A stretch of 64,000 nt of DNA from Pseudomonas sp. QS1027 (GTDB lineage: Bacteria > Pseudomonadota > Gammaproteobacteria > Pseudomonadales > Pseudomonadaceae), in NCBI RefSeq assembly GCF_002814235.1, contig NZ_PHSU01000008.1, positions 62,001 through 126,000 of the forward strand. Reading direction: 5' to 3'. Position numbers and translations under genes: made by a program. Below the pieces are notes generated by a model. It was not told the DNA's origin, searched no databases, and saw nothing but the letters and a program-made list of their open reading frames with translations. This document shows, in pieces, positions 25,842-34,265 of the stretch. The stretch's first letter is position 1, and each line of letters opens with the position of its first letter.

Positions 25842-26005
25842 CACCGCCTGTACCTGACTGCGAACCCCTCGCAGATCCGGGATATACGAAGTTTTCACCT
25901 GATCGTAACGGATCGGGTACATGCCGAGGATCAATGTCTCCCTCGCCTCCGGTTGTTCCGGAGGCGGGCCAGTTTCAAGGGTCGAGACGCCAAGTCGTAG
26001 TGAAC

Positions 26006-26041
26006 CGTGCGCCGGTTGAAGTCATGACCGGCGCACGTTTT
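26006..26041 (+). terminator. Intrinsic terminator after the second ABC operon
   Basis: CGTGCGCCGGT and ACCGGCGCACG arms around a 10-base loop, followed by TTTT. It lies 165 bases after the ATPase stop and 26 bases before the next ATG. A second hairpin, CGCCTCCGG/CCGGAGGCG (25944-25966), lies just upstream without a T-run. Confidence 0.8.
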
Positions 26042-26066
26042 CTGATCCCAACTTAAGGAGAGTCCG

Positions 26067-26387
26067 ATGTCCATCGGCGCAATTCCGGCTGCAAATCCAG
26101 TCTCTGTGCGTATTGCCGGTCAGTCCCAGGCGACCCCGACACCCGCGCAGAAAACTTCCACCACCGCCACTACCGCCACCCCAGCTCCCACCGCGCTCGC
26201 CACGGCCATGAAGGAAGCGACTGAAACCGCGGCAGAAACCGCCCAGGAAGCCAGCCATGGCGACCGCGTAGCGCAGAAACTGGTGCAAAAGCACCAACAT
26301 CACAACACCACGGTCACTGACACGCCGAAAGCCGTTTCCAACGGCAGCGGCCAGCCGATCGGCGAAACCATCAATACCAAGGCGTAA
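26067..26387 (+). CDS. Small hypothetical protein, Ala/Thr-rich
   Basis: 106 residues with a good SD (AAGGAGAG, 8 bases before ATG). Composition is low in complexity: a Thr/Ala/Pro-rich first half (QATPTPAQKTSTTATTATPA), then an acidic-alanine helix-like part and a His-rich stretch (VQKHQHHNTT). No signal peptide, membrane segment or known domain is visible. It is flanked by terminators on both sides, so it is an independent transcription unit. Function unknown. Confidence 0.6.
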   Translation: MSIGAIPAANPVSVRIAGQSQATPTPAQKTSTTATTATPAPTALATAMKEATETAAETAQEASHGDRVAQKLVQKHQHHNTTVTDTPKAVSNGSGQPIGETINTKA

Positions 26388-26407
26388 GCCGCGGTCACAC
26401 GGTTCCA

Positions 26408-26439
26408 TCAGTCAGCCCGGCCTGTACCGGGTTGACTGA
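26408..26439. terminator. Hairpin between convergent genes, probable bidirectional terminator
   Basis: TCAGTCAGCCCGG pairs with CCGGGTTGACTGA around CCTGTA (one G-T pair). It lies between the stop at 26387 (+) and the stop at 26457 (-). There is no clear T-run, but the stem is long and GC-rich. Confidence 0.6.
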
Positions 26440-26456
26440 CGCCAGGCTCTACCGTT

Positions 26457-27035
26457 TCAGATATGCGCCGCGGCCAGGCCGCCGAGCACCACGCTGACAC
26501 CCGCCGCGGTGTAGGCCATGCGCTTGAGCCATTCCTTGCGGGTCAGCAGGGTGATCGCCGCCAGCGAAATGGCAATCTGGATCGCCGTCATCGCCTGGGC
26601 CCAGCGATGGTGCTGGTGCAGGACCTCCTCGGATTTGTCATCCCACTCGCGACTCTTGGCTTCCAGGCCTTCGGCTTTCTGCCGCACGACTTCCTTTTCC
26701 TTCTTGTAGCGCTCGACCTCGGCGGTGTAATGCGCAGCGTCCAGGCCGGGGATATGGCTGGCCATCTCCGAGAGGTTCTGCCGGCTGGACTTGGCCTGGT
26801 AGTAGTTCCACTGGTTGGCGGCTTCGGTCTTGAGGATCGCGGCGTTGTTCTTGTCCATCGCCGCTTCGCTTTCCGTGGAGCCCGCCTGGTAGCTGAGCAT
26901 GGCGCCAATGGTGGCCATGATCGCGGTCATCACCGCGATCCGGCTGGCAAAGCCGTCACCGCGGGCATGGGCGTGTTCGGTGGTGTGTTCGACGTGTTTT
27001 TCGTGAGGGCTTGGGACTTCGAAGTTTTCGGTCAT
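26457..27035 (-). CDS. DUF4337 domain-containing membrane protein
   Basis: 192 residues from the ATG at 27035; the longer frame upstream runs into the kinase gene. An N-terminal His/Glu-rich segment precedes TM1 (RIAVMTAIMATIGAMLSYQA). A long charged coiled-coil-like helix follows (YTAEVERYKKEKEVVRQKAE), then TM2 (MTAIQIAISLAAITLLT) and TM3 (MAYTAAGVSVVLGGLAA). This is the DUF4337 layout; the function is unknown. The gene is downstream of the T2SS-linked sensor kinase on the same strand. Confidence 0.75.
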   Translation of the reverse strand: MTENFEVPSPHEKHVEHTTEHAHARGDGFASRIAVMTAIMATIGAMLSYQAGSTESEAAMDKNNAAILKTEAANQWNYYQAKSSRQNLSEMASHIPGLDAAHYTAEVERYKKEKEVVRQKAEGLEAKSREWDDKSEEVLHQHHRWAQAMTAIQIAISLAAITLLTRKEWLKRMAYTAAGVSVVLGGLAAAHI

Positions 27036-27105
27036 CAGGGACGGATCTTTGGGTGAAAAAGGGCGGGGGCAAAGTGTAAAGCGAGTGCTGGCGGAAGGCT
27101 CTCTC

Positions 27106-29058
27106 TCATTGATGAATATTCGAATAGGCCGAGGTGTGGGAGGCATTTGTCGACGGCTGCTCGTCTTGCATGTGGAGGGTTTGCAGGGGGATCTCCAGGG
27201 TGAACAGCGCGCCTTTGCCCGGTCCGTCACTTTGCACGTAGAGGCGGCCGTCCATCTCGATCGCTGCCAGGGCGCAGCTGTGCAGGCCGAAACCGTGGCC
27301 GTCCTTGCGGGTGGTGAAACCATGGGTGAAGATCCGCGCGAGGTTTTCCTGCGGAATGCCTTCGCCCTCATCCTTGACGCTGATGCGCAGGGTCTTGCCG
27401 TCGACCACCCGCACGCTCAGGGTGATGTCCCGTTCGCGGTTGGTCAGGTCGGACACCGCGTACTTGGCGTTGCTGATCAGGTTGATCAGGATCAGCAGCA
27501 GCCGGTGCTTGTCGCCGAGGAAGGTCGGAACCGGCTGGTAGTCCTTGAGCACCGTGACCTTGTGCCGGTTCAGGGCCCCCGAGTTCATGCGCAGGGCATC
27601 TTCGAACAGGTCGGTGATGTTCACCGCTTCCAGCAGCTTGGCCGCGCCGGCATAGGATTGCTGGGTGGCGACGATTTCCTTGATGTGGTCGACGCTTTTA
27701 CTCAGTTGCGCCAGTTCCTGGATGATCTCCGTCTGCTCGGTGGCGACGGCCGCGGCCAGCTGGTTGAGGTAGGCGGGCAGCAGCTTGCCTTTTTCGTCAT
27801 GGCTGACAAAGTCCCCCAGGTCCGCGGCGTGCTCGTTCATCAACTGCACCGCCTTGGTCAGCCCCTGGGCCTTGCTGGAGCGGATCTTGCGGGTCACCAG
27901 GTCGGCGGAGATGTTCACACTGTTGAGCACGTTGCCGACGTTATGCAGGACATTGGTCGCGATTTCCGCCATGCCGGCCGTACGCGCGGTGTCCATCAGC
28001 TCGCTCTGGGCTTCCTTGAGCTCGCGGGTACGTTCTTCGACGCGCTGTTCGAGGCGGTCGTTGGACAGCTGCAAGGCGCTGTTCATCTGGTTTATCAGCG
28101 CATAGCTGCGCAGCTGGCGAAGGATCAGGTAGAACACCAGCACGGCCATCAGGGCCGCACAGACACTGAGATAGATCAGGTACTGGCGGTCCTGGAGCTC
28201 GGCGCGGCGCTGGATTTCATTCAACAGTTCGTTGATGCCGTCGAGGCTGGCGGCGACCGGGATAAAGCCGATGCGGTCGAGCAGGTCATTGACCTGGGGT
28301 TGTTCGCGGACTACCACATTGGCCTGGTCGATCAGTTTGTCGATGGAAGGGCCCAGAGCCGCCGGCAGGCTGGTCTTTTGCGCCGCCAGGTGCTGGATCT
28401 GTCGCTCGATCTTGTCGGCTTTGCCATTGGACACGTGTTGCGCGTATTCCAGTGCGCTCAAGGTCAGCTTCGAGGCGCTGTAGAGCACGCTCAGGGTTTC
28501 CACCGGGTGCTCGGCGCTGAAGGGTTCGAGGTCGGTCTGGACGGTGTCTTCGATCGCCGACAGGGTTTCCAGGTCATCGCGCAAGGCGGTGTTGTGGGCC
28601 TGGAACTGCTCGATCAGCTTGTTCTTTTCCGCCGTGGCGTCCAGGTAGGCCTGCTTGCGCGCCTGCCAGATGCTGGAGCTCTCCAGGCTACTGTTCTGCG
28701 CGACCAGTTGGTCCCAGCGGCGGCTGGAGTCGGCGATGGGGATGGCCAGCAGGTTGTAATTGTATTCGTCGCTGATCCGGGTCTTGAGAATCTTCGCGTC
28801 GAGCCTGGCATCCAGCTGCTTGAGCTGGCGGAGCAGGTCGCGGGACTCGAAATAGGTGGAAGTTTCCCGGGAAAAGGCCTTGATCAGCAGGAACGCCAGG
28901 AGACTGACCAGAATGGCAAACAGGGTGACCAGCGCCGCACTTCTGTATCGGCTCCATCGCATCATTGCGTACTTCCTGTGTCCGGTTGACGTGGCGGCTT
29001 CGGGCTCTTGTCGCAAAGTGTAGTGCCGCTGGGTCTCCAGGTGCTGGAAAAGTGTCAT
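27106..29058 (-). CDS. Sensor histidine kinase coupled to the T2SS cluster
   Basis: 650 residues from the ATG at 29058, whose first bases overlap the gspD stop (ATGA); MMRWSRYRS at 28965 is an alternative. TM1 is residues 40-59, a periplasmic helical sensor runs to about 330, and TM2 is YLIYLSVCAALMAVLVFYLI. A coiled coil and a divergent dimerisation box follow (GMAEIATNVLHNVGNVLNSV, with His the likely phospho-acceptor), then an ATPase domain (LINLISNAKYAV, DEGEGIPQENL, GHGFGLH). There is no receiver domain and no response regulator nearby. The position suggests it reports on envelope or secretion status, but that is inference. Confidence 0.85.
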   Translation of the reverse strand: MTLFQHLETQRHYTLRQEPEAATSTGHRKYAMMRWSRYRSAALVTLFAILVSLLAFLLIKAFSRETSTYFESRDLLRQLKQLDARLDAKILKTRISDEYNYNLLAIPIADSSRRWDQLVAQNSSLESSSIWQARKQAYLDATAEKNKLIEQFQAHNTALRDDLETLSAIEDTVQTDLEPFSAEHPVETLSVLYSASKLTLSALEYAQHVSNGKADKIERQIQHLAAQKTSLPAALGPSIDKLIDQANVVVREQPQVNDLLDRIGFIPVAASLDGINELLNEIQRRAELQDRQYLIYLSVCAALMAVLVFYLILRQLRSYALINQMNSALQLSNDRLEQRVEERTRELKEAQSELMDTARTAGMAEIATNVLHNVGNVLNSVNISADLVTRKIRSSKAQGLTKAVQLMNEHAADLGDFVSHDEKGKLLPAYLNQLAAAVATEQTEIIQELAQLSKSVDHIKEIVATQQSYAGAAKLLEAVNITDLFEDALRMNSGALNRHKVTVLKDYQPVPTFLGDKHRLLLILINLISNAKYAVSDLTNRERDITLSVRVVDGKTLRISVKDEGEGIPQENLARIFTHGFTTRKDGHGFGLHSCALAAIEMDGRLYVQSDGPGKGALFTLEIPLQTLHMQDEQPSTNASHTSAYSNIHQ

Positions 29059-31322
29059 TTCTTTGCATGGGCGCCGATCCCGGGGCGGGCGTCCAGGGGT
29101 TTCATCAACTGCAACTGCTGGCGGTACTCGTCGGTGACCTGCCGGGCCTCGCTGTTGCCGGTGATCACCCGCGGGGTGATCAGCACGATCAGTTCCGAGC
29201 GGCCGTGCTGGCGCTGGGTATTGCCGAACAACCACTGCAGTCCCGGGATCTTGCCCAGGTACGGCACGCTGTTGTCGGTGGCGCTTTCGTTCTGCTTGAT
29301 CAGGCCGCCGAGGAGGATGGTCTGCCCGCTTTGCACCGCCACCTGGGTCGAGACCGCGCGGGTCGAGATGGTCGGGTTGCCGTTGGCATCGACGGTGGTG
29401 CTGGCATCGCTGACCTGTTGCTGGATCTCCATGTACACCAGGCCGCCCGGGTTGATCCGTGGGATGACATCGAGGATCACCCCGGTCTGGATGTACTGCA
29501 CCGAGCTGGTGCTGATGGTGGTGGTACTGGTGTTGATGGTGGTCTGGTTGATCGGAATGTTGTCGCCGACCTGGATCTGCGCCTGTTCGTTGTTCATCAC
29601 CACCAGCGAGGGCGCCGACAGCACCCGGGTATTGCCGTTGGTTTCCAGCGCGTGCAGGGCCACTTGCAGGTTGTTGCTGACAAACGAGTAGAACAACGAG
29701 TCCGTGGCGCCGAGGCCCGCGCCACCCTGGCCCAGGGCGCCCTGGTTGCCGGAGGCGTTGGCGATGCCGGCGGTCGTCGAGTGGCCGACCAGGCGCCCGA
29801 GGTACCACTGCACGCCGAGGTTCAGCGAGCCGGTCAGGCCGACTTCGAGAATCCGCGTTTCGATCTGCACCTGCCGGGGCGGGTTGTCGAGCCGCTGGAT
29901 CGCCGACTGGATCTCGGCCCATTGGGTCGGCCGGCTGCGCACCAGCAGTTGGTTGCTGCTTTTCTGCGCGGTGATGCGCACCGAGTTGGTCGGGTTGTTG
30001 GCATTGACCGGGGCGCGCGCGGCATTCGCCTGGCCGGGCGGGCCGAGCTGCAAGTCGTCGGCCTTTTCCTGTGGGGTACCCGCCGTGCTGCTGACGGGCG
30101 GTGGCAGGCCCTGGCCGCTGGGGCTGCCGGGTAAACCCGGGCTGCTGCCGGGGGTGCTGCCCAGGCCAGTGCCGAAACCGTTGCTGGTCAGGGTCACGGT
30201 GCGCAGCCCCGGCGCGACCTGGGCCGCGCCTTCTTCGGTGACTGCTTCATCGCTGTAGATCTGGCGCAGGTAGCGGGCCAGGTCGGTGGCCTTCATGTTG
30301 CGCACGTCATACACATACATCTGCGGCTCGTCGCCACCGCCCTGGTCGATGGTGTCGATCCAGCGACGGACATCGTTCAGGTATTCCGGCTGCGGCGAAA
30401 TAGCGACAATCGCGTTGGTCCGCTCGATGGGCAGGAAGCGCAGCATGCCGGCCAGCGGCGTGCCGCTCTGGGGGCCGAACAGGCGCTCAAGCTCGGGCAT
30501 CAATTGGCTGACATTGGCGCGCTTGAGGCCGAACACTCCGATGGACATGCCCTTGAGCCAGTTGACGTCGAAGGTGTTGATGGTCTGCTGGTAGTTGTTC
30601 AGTTCGTCCGGCGTTCCGGCCATCACCAGTACATTGCGCGAGGTGTCGACGGCGAGGAAGGCACTCTCCCGGGCAAATGGCTTGAGCAGCTTCTGCATCT
30701 CCAGCGGCGAGATGTACTCCAGCACGAAAAAGCGCGCGGTCAGGCCGCTGCCCGGTTCCGGGATCGACTGCCGGGGCGTGAGCTGGCCGGCGACCGCCTG
30801 GTTGGCCGGGAGGATCAGGTAGCGTTCGCCCTGGCGGATGATTGCATTGTTGGTCCAGGACAGCAGGGTTTCGAGAATGGAAAACGCCTGGGCCTTGTCC
30901 ACCGGCCTTGAGGTCGAGAAGGTCACCTCGCCGGTCACGCCCTGGCCGATGCTGTAGTTCTCCTTGAGCACATCGCCGAGGATGGTATTGACCACCGCCT
31001 GGATCGGCACGCCGGCAAAATTGAACATCGTGCCGTCATTGCCCTGGGACGCCGTCGGCGGCTTGGGCGCGGTGCCGCCGCGTGCCACCAGGCTCTGGCT
31101 GCCGCGGATGATCTGTGACCCCGAGGTCGGCGTCGCCACGGGCGCGGCAGCCATGCCGGCCTGCGCTACGCTTGTCGCCAGGGGCAGGCGATCCGGGCCG
31201 GTGCCGGACAGGCCGTCACGGAGCAGTTGGTCGTCATGCAGATCGTCATTGTTCACCGGCGCAATGCAGCCCGAGAGCAGGATGAAACTGAGGAGGCAGG
31301 GGTAGACGGCACGTTCGATCAC
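29055..31322 (-). CDS. gspD: Type II secretion system secretin GspD (lipoprotein type)
   Basis: 755 residues. The signal ends in lipobox LSGC (residues 16-19), so the secretin is probably lipidated. N0-N3 domains follow (FNFAGVPIQAVVNTILGDVL, LEYISPLEMQKLLKPFARES, VFGLKRANVSQLMPELERLF, VYDVRNMKATDLARYLRQIY), and then the secretin core with VQIETRILEVGLTGSLNLGV, PSLVVMNNEQAQIQVGDNIP and VPYLGKIPGLQWLFGNTQRQ. A Gly/Pro/Ser-rich insert (GFGTGLGSTPGSSPGLPGSP) interrupts N3. A lipidated secretin recalls HxcQ of P. aeruginosa, which needs no separate pilotin; no gspS is visible here. It forms the outer-membrane channel. Confidence 0.92.
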   Translation of the reverse strand: MIERAVYPCLLSFILLSGCIAPVNNDDLHDDQLLRDGLSGTGPDRLPLATSVAQAGMAAAPVATPTSGSQIIRGSQSLVARGGTAPKPPTASQGNDGTMFNFAGVPIQAVVNTILGDVLKENYSIGQGVTGEVTFSTSRPVDKAQAFSILETLLSWTNNAIIRQGERYLILPANQAVAGQLTPRQSIPEPGSGLTARFFVLEYISPLEMQKLLKPFARESAFLAVDTSRNVLVMAGTPDELNNYQQTINTFDVNWLKGMSIGVFGLKRANVSQLMPELERLFGPQSGTPLAGMLRFLPIERTNAIVAISPQPEYLNDVRRWIDTIDQGGGDEPQMYVYDVRNMKATDLARYLRQIYSDEAVTEEGAAQVAPGLRTVTLTSNGFGTGLGSTPGSSPGLPGSPSGQGLPPPVSSTAGTPQEKADDLQLGPPGQANAARAPVNANNPTNSVRITAQKSSNQLLVRSRPTQWAEIQSAIQRLDNPPRQVQIETRILEVGLTGSLNLGVQWYLGRLVGHSTTAGIANASGNQGALGQGGAGLGATDSLFYSFVSNNLQVALHALETNGNTRVLSAPSLVVMNNEQAQIQVGDNIPINQTTINTSTTTISTSSVQYIQTGVILDVIPRINPGGLVYMEIQQQVSDASTTVDANGNPTISTRAVSTQVAVQSGQTILLGGLIKQNESATDNSVPYLGKIPGLQWLFGNTQRQHGRSELIVLITPRVITGNSEARQVTDEYRQQLQLMKPLDARPGIGAHAKK

Positions 31323-31380
31323 AGTGATTCATCCTTGTACGGCCCTTACGGCACCTGCGGTGCGGGGCACCGAGGCGGTC

Positions 31381-31872
31381 TCAATGCACGGCGCTGGCCG
31401 GCAATTTCAAAACGGGGAGGCTCAGTTCCTGCTGGGTGGACTTGAAGCTCAGGGACACGGTTTGCGCGGTGATCCGTTCGATCCGCCAGCCATTGGGCAA
31501 GGTTTCGCCTTCCGCGACACTCAGGCTCTTGCCCTCTTTGGTCTTGAACAGCGCCTTGCGCAAGGCCGGCGAGACGGCGATGCCATTCAGCGAAAAACCG
31601 GCCAGCGATTGCGTGTCGCGTTCGTTTCCGGCCACCGGGTCGGGCTTGCGGTCGCGATTGAACAGCGAGCGCCCCCAGATCTCGGCATAGGCCGCCAGCG
31701 CCGGCGTGGCTTCGACCGCGGCCGGCGTGGCAGGCGAGGTCGGCGGGGTATGGGCCAACTCGGGGTACCACTCGATGCCCGCGCCCAGGCCCTCGAACAG
31801 GGCGAGACAGAGGGCCGCCAGCGACACCACGCAGACGCCCAGCCAGAACGTTGGTCTGCCCGGGGTTTTCAT
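31381..31872 (-). CDS. Type II secretion GspC/GspN-like inner-membrane protein
   Basis: 163 residues. One N-terminal membrane segment (FWLGVCVVSLAALCLALFEG) is followed by a Pro/Ala-rich linker and a homology-region (HR)-like beta domain (WGRSLFNRDRKPDP, SLAGFSLNGIAVSPALRKAL, LSVAEGETLPNGWRIERITA). There is no C-terminal PDZ domain or coiled coil, so it is shorter than classical GspC (about 270-300). It probably links the assembly platform to GspD. Its start overlaps the gspM stop (ATGA), and gspD follows 58 bases later. Confidence 0.75.
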   Translation of the reverse strand: MKTPGRPTFWLGVCVVSLAALCLALFEGLGAGIEWYPELAHTPPTSPATPAAVEATPALAAYAEIWGRSLFNRDRKPDPVAGNERDTQSLAGFSLNGIAVSPALRKALFKTKEGKSLSVAEGETLPNGWRIERITAQTVSLSFKSTQQELSLPVLKLPASAVH

Positions 31873-32492
31873 GTGGCGGGCTCCCCTTTCCTGACGGGGG
31901 GATTCTTCTCCGGCGGGTTGTTCAGGTAGGCGCCGATTTGCAGTTGCACCGCCAGGCGGTGATTGGCGTCGGGGGCCGGCATGGGGTTGCGGCGAATACT
32001 CAAGGCTTCGACAAACAGCGCCACCGGCTGGTTTTCCAGTTCATAGAGCAGGTTCGCCAGGGGCTCGATGGCGCAGTCGAGGTTGATGCTGATCTTGACC
32101 TGGCGGTACGGCGCGCTGTTGACGACCGGGATCGGCATGCGATTGGTGATGGTGCAGCCGCCGCCCTCGGGCGCCAGGGTTTGGAGTTTGGCCGCCACCA
32201 GTTGCATCAGTTGGGCGGTGGCGGCGCCAGCATCGGTGTCCGGCAGCAGGCTGTCATTGCTGCTCGGCGCGTTGCGCGCTTGCGCCAGTTGCGCTTCGAG
32301 GATCGGACGCTGGAGCTCCAGCGCCTGGTAGCGTTGGCGCTGGGCGCGGAGGGTGTCCATGTCCTCGCTGATCGACTGCAAGGGCGAGGTGAACCACCAA
32401 TGGATGCCGATGAAGTAGGCGGCGATCAGCCCCAGCGCGGCCAGTAGCAAGGCCGCCCCGCGTTGGTCACGGCGTGTCAGGCGTAGGGGCAT
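31869..32492 (-). CDS. gspM: Type II secretion protein GspM-like
   Basis: 207 residues. A short basic cytoplasmic end, one membrane helix (GAALLLAALGLIAAYFIGIH), a coiled-coil segment (ISEDMDTLRAQRQRYQALEL) and a ferredoxin-like periplasmic domain (QVKISINLDCAIEPLANLLY) make the usual GspM/PilO-type layout. Its start overlaps the end of gspL by 26 bases. It is the partner of GspL in the inner-membrane platform. Confidence 0.82.
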   Translation of the reverse strand: MPLRLTRRDQRGAALLLAALGLIAAYFIGIHWWFTSPLQSISEDMDTLRAQRQRYQALELQRPILEAQLAQARNAPSSNDSLLPDTDAGAATAQLMQLVAAKLQTLAPEGGGCTITNRMPIPVVNSAPYRQVKISINLDCAIEPLANLLYELENQPVALFVEALSIRRNPMPAPDANHRLAVQLQIGAYLNNPPEKNPPVRKGEPAT

Positions 32493-33558
32493 GGCGCTCC
32501 TCCCCCAGGTGGGCGGTCAGGTTGAGTCGGTCCTGGCCGGTGCTGGCGTCGGCTTGAATCACCCCTTGGAACTGCAGGTTGCGCAGGTCCGTGCAGGTTT
32601 TCATTTTGCCGATCAGGTCACCGGCCTGGCTGCTTTGCGCGCTGAGGGTGAGGGTGCCCTGGGCATCGATATCCAACTGTTCCAGCCAGGTGTCGACGGG
32701 GATGCAGGCGGTCAGTTCCCGCAGCAGGGCGGTCCTGGACAGCGCCAGGGTCTTTTGCGTTTGCACGTAGCGCCCGGTGTCGAGCCGCTCGTTGAGCTGT
32801 TGGCGCAGCCCCTGGATCTGCTGGGTGTCGTTGCGCAGTGCGGCGACCTCGGCGTTCATGGCGTCCAGGGCCAACTGGCGGTTATGCACCCACATCAGCA
32901 TGGCGGCCAGCAGCAGGCTCGCAGCGAGCCAGATCAGTCGGCGCCGTAGCCGCCGGGCCGGATGCAGCTCCTGGGGGCGGCGCTGGGTCGGCAGCAGGTT
33001 GACGTGCAGGCGCGCGCCATCGCGGTCCAGCGCGTCAATGGCATCGATGCGCAGGCCGCTGCGCGCGGCTTCATCGAGGATCGCGTCGATGCGTTCACGC
33101 AGGGCGACCACCAGGGTCAGTTCGAACACCGGCCGGGTGCGGTCTTCGCGCGGGTCGCGCAGCGTATCGAAATAGACCTGGGCGGCCTTGAACGGCGTGT
33201 ACTTGTCCATCTCGAAGACCAGTGCCGCGTGGGCCTGAGCCGAGGCGGCGAGGGGCAGTTGCACGCGGCTGAGCAGGACCTGTTCGCAGGGCATCAGCAG
33301 GACCTGGCGTCGGGCTGGGGCTGTTGCCGTCGAGTCGGCGTATTCGGCGGGGTGACGCAGGGCGCCTTCGTGCCAGTGCAGCAGGTGCTCCTGGTTCGAC
33401 GATTCCAGGCGCTCGCGCCAGCGCCGGGGCAGGCAGGCAATCAGTTCCCGGCGCCACCAGTGCAGGAACACGGGCAACCGGGAGGCCCGCCAGTGTTGCG
33501 CGAACCGGGCTGTGGTGGTTTGCAGTGGCGCGAGCCACGGGCTTTGAAGTGCCTTCAT
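32467..33558 (-). CDS. gspL: Type II secretion protein GspL (PilN-like C-terminus)
   Basis: 363 residues from the ATG at 33558; the longer upstream frame is a shadow of gspK. The N-terminal cytoplasmic part has the actin-like/PilM-type features of GspL (LLMPCEQVLLSRVQLPLAAS, VFEMDKYTPFKAAQVYFDTL). A membrane helix (RLIWLAASLLLAAMLMWVHN) is followed by a PilN-like periplasmic domain (LLRELTACIPVDTWLEQLDI). GspL recruits the GspE ATPase to the platform. Its start overlaps the gspK stop (ATGA). Confidence 0.87.
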   Translation of the reverse strand: MKALQSPWLAPLQTTTARFAQHWRASRLPVFLHWWRRELIACLPRRWRERLESSNQEHLLHWHEGALRHPAEYADSTATAPARRQVLLMPCEQVLLSRVQLPLAASAQAHAALVFEMDKYTPFKAAQVYFDTLRDPREDRTRPVFELTLVVALRERIDAILDEAARSGLRIDAIDALDRDGARLHVNLLPTQRRPQELHPARRLRRRLIWLAASLLLAAMLMWVHNRQLALDAMNAEVAALRNDTQQIQGLRQQLNERLDTGRYVQTQKTLALSRTALLRELTACIPVDTWLEQLDIDAQGTLTLSAQSSQAGDLIGKMKTCTDLRNLQFQGVIQADASTGQDRLNLTAHLGEERHAPTPDTP

Positions 33559-34265
33559 TCCTGCCACCGCAGCACGCGATAGAGTTGCGTGCCCTCGGCT
33601 TGTGGGTTGAGGAGGAAGGTCACGTTCAGGTCGGCGGTAAAAGGCGCCACCAGCACCGCCTGGATCTGTGCGCTGTAGATCGGGCCGGCCGGGCTTTCGA
33701 CCAGCGGTGCCGGCAGCTTGAGCGCTGCCTGTAGCGGGCCGGTGGCATAGGTCGGGTCCGGCTGGGGCAGGCCGGTCCAGATCGTCAGGTTCGGCGCCAG
33801 TTGCCCATAGAGCGTTCGGTCCATGGCGGCGAACCCCTGAAGCTGCTCGATGGTCTGTAGCGGGTTGTTGCCGGTGCGGCGAGCCAGCAGCTCCTGGGTC
33901 AGTTTGCGGCCTTGGGCGGGGCTGGCGCCCAGATACCCCAGCACCTGGTTGAACGCTTCGGGGGTGACCTGATTGAGGTCGAGCTTGCCGCGTTCGCTGC
34001 GCAGTTCGACGGTCAGTTGCGCGTCTTCGAGGGTCAGGTGATAGACGCGCCCGTCGGCGATCATCCCCGGTACCTTGGCCGCCAGGCTCTGCACCACCAG
34101 CGCCAGACCGGACTCGGCGGCGAGCAGGGCGCGGGCGTGTTGCAGCGCATAGGCGCTCTGGCGGTTTTCCAGGCGCACGGTGCCGACCACCACGGCCATC
34201 ATCAGGCTCAGCAGCGCCAGGGCCCAGAGCGCCAGGACCAGGGCGGCCCCGCGTTGGCCGTTCAT
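33555..34265 (-). CDS. gspK: Type II secretion minor pseudopilin GspK
   Basis: 236 residues, shorter than the usual 300 or so. The prepilin-like N-terminus QRG/AALVLALWALALL lacks the Glu at +5, as expected for the tip pseudopilin GspK. The globular part holds the conserved LDLNQVTPEAFNQVLGYLG (helix-hairpin-like SAM domain) and ARRTGNNPLQTIEQLQGFAA. It caps the pseudopilus with GspI and GspJ. Its start overlaps the gspJ stop by 4 bases. Confidence 0.87.
   Translation of the reverse strand: MNGQRGAALVLALWALALLSLMMAVVVGTVRLENRQSAYALQHARALLAAESGLALVVQSLAAKVPGMIADGRVYHLTLEDAQLTVELRSERGKLDLNQVTPEAFNQVLGYLGASPAQGRKLTQELLARRTGNNPLQTIEQLQGFAAMDRTLYGQLAPNLTIWTGLPQPDPTYATGPLQAALKLPAPLVESPAGPIYSAQIQAVLVAPFTADLNVTFLLNPQAEGTQLYRVLRWQE

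Noticed and set aside
27049-28989. 646-codon plus-strand frame
   Set aside because: Antisense to the sensor kinase; a typical third-position-GC shadow without domains.
27106-29922. 938-codon minus-strand frame
   Set aside because: The N-terminal 288 codons are an out-of-frame reading of gspD; the kinase starts at 29058.
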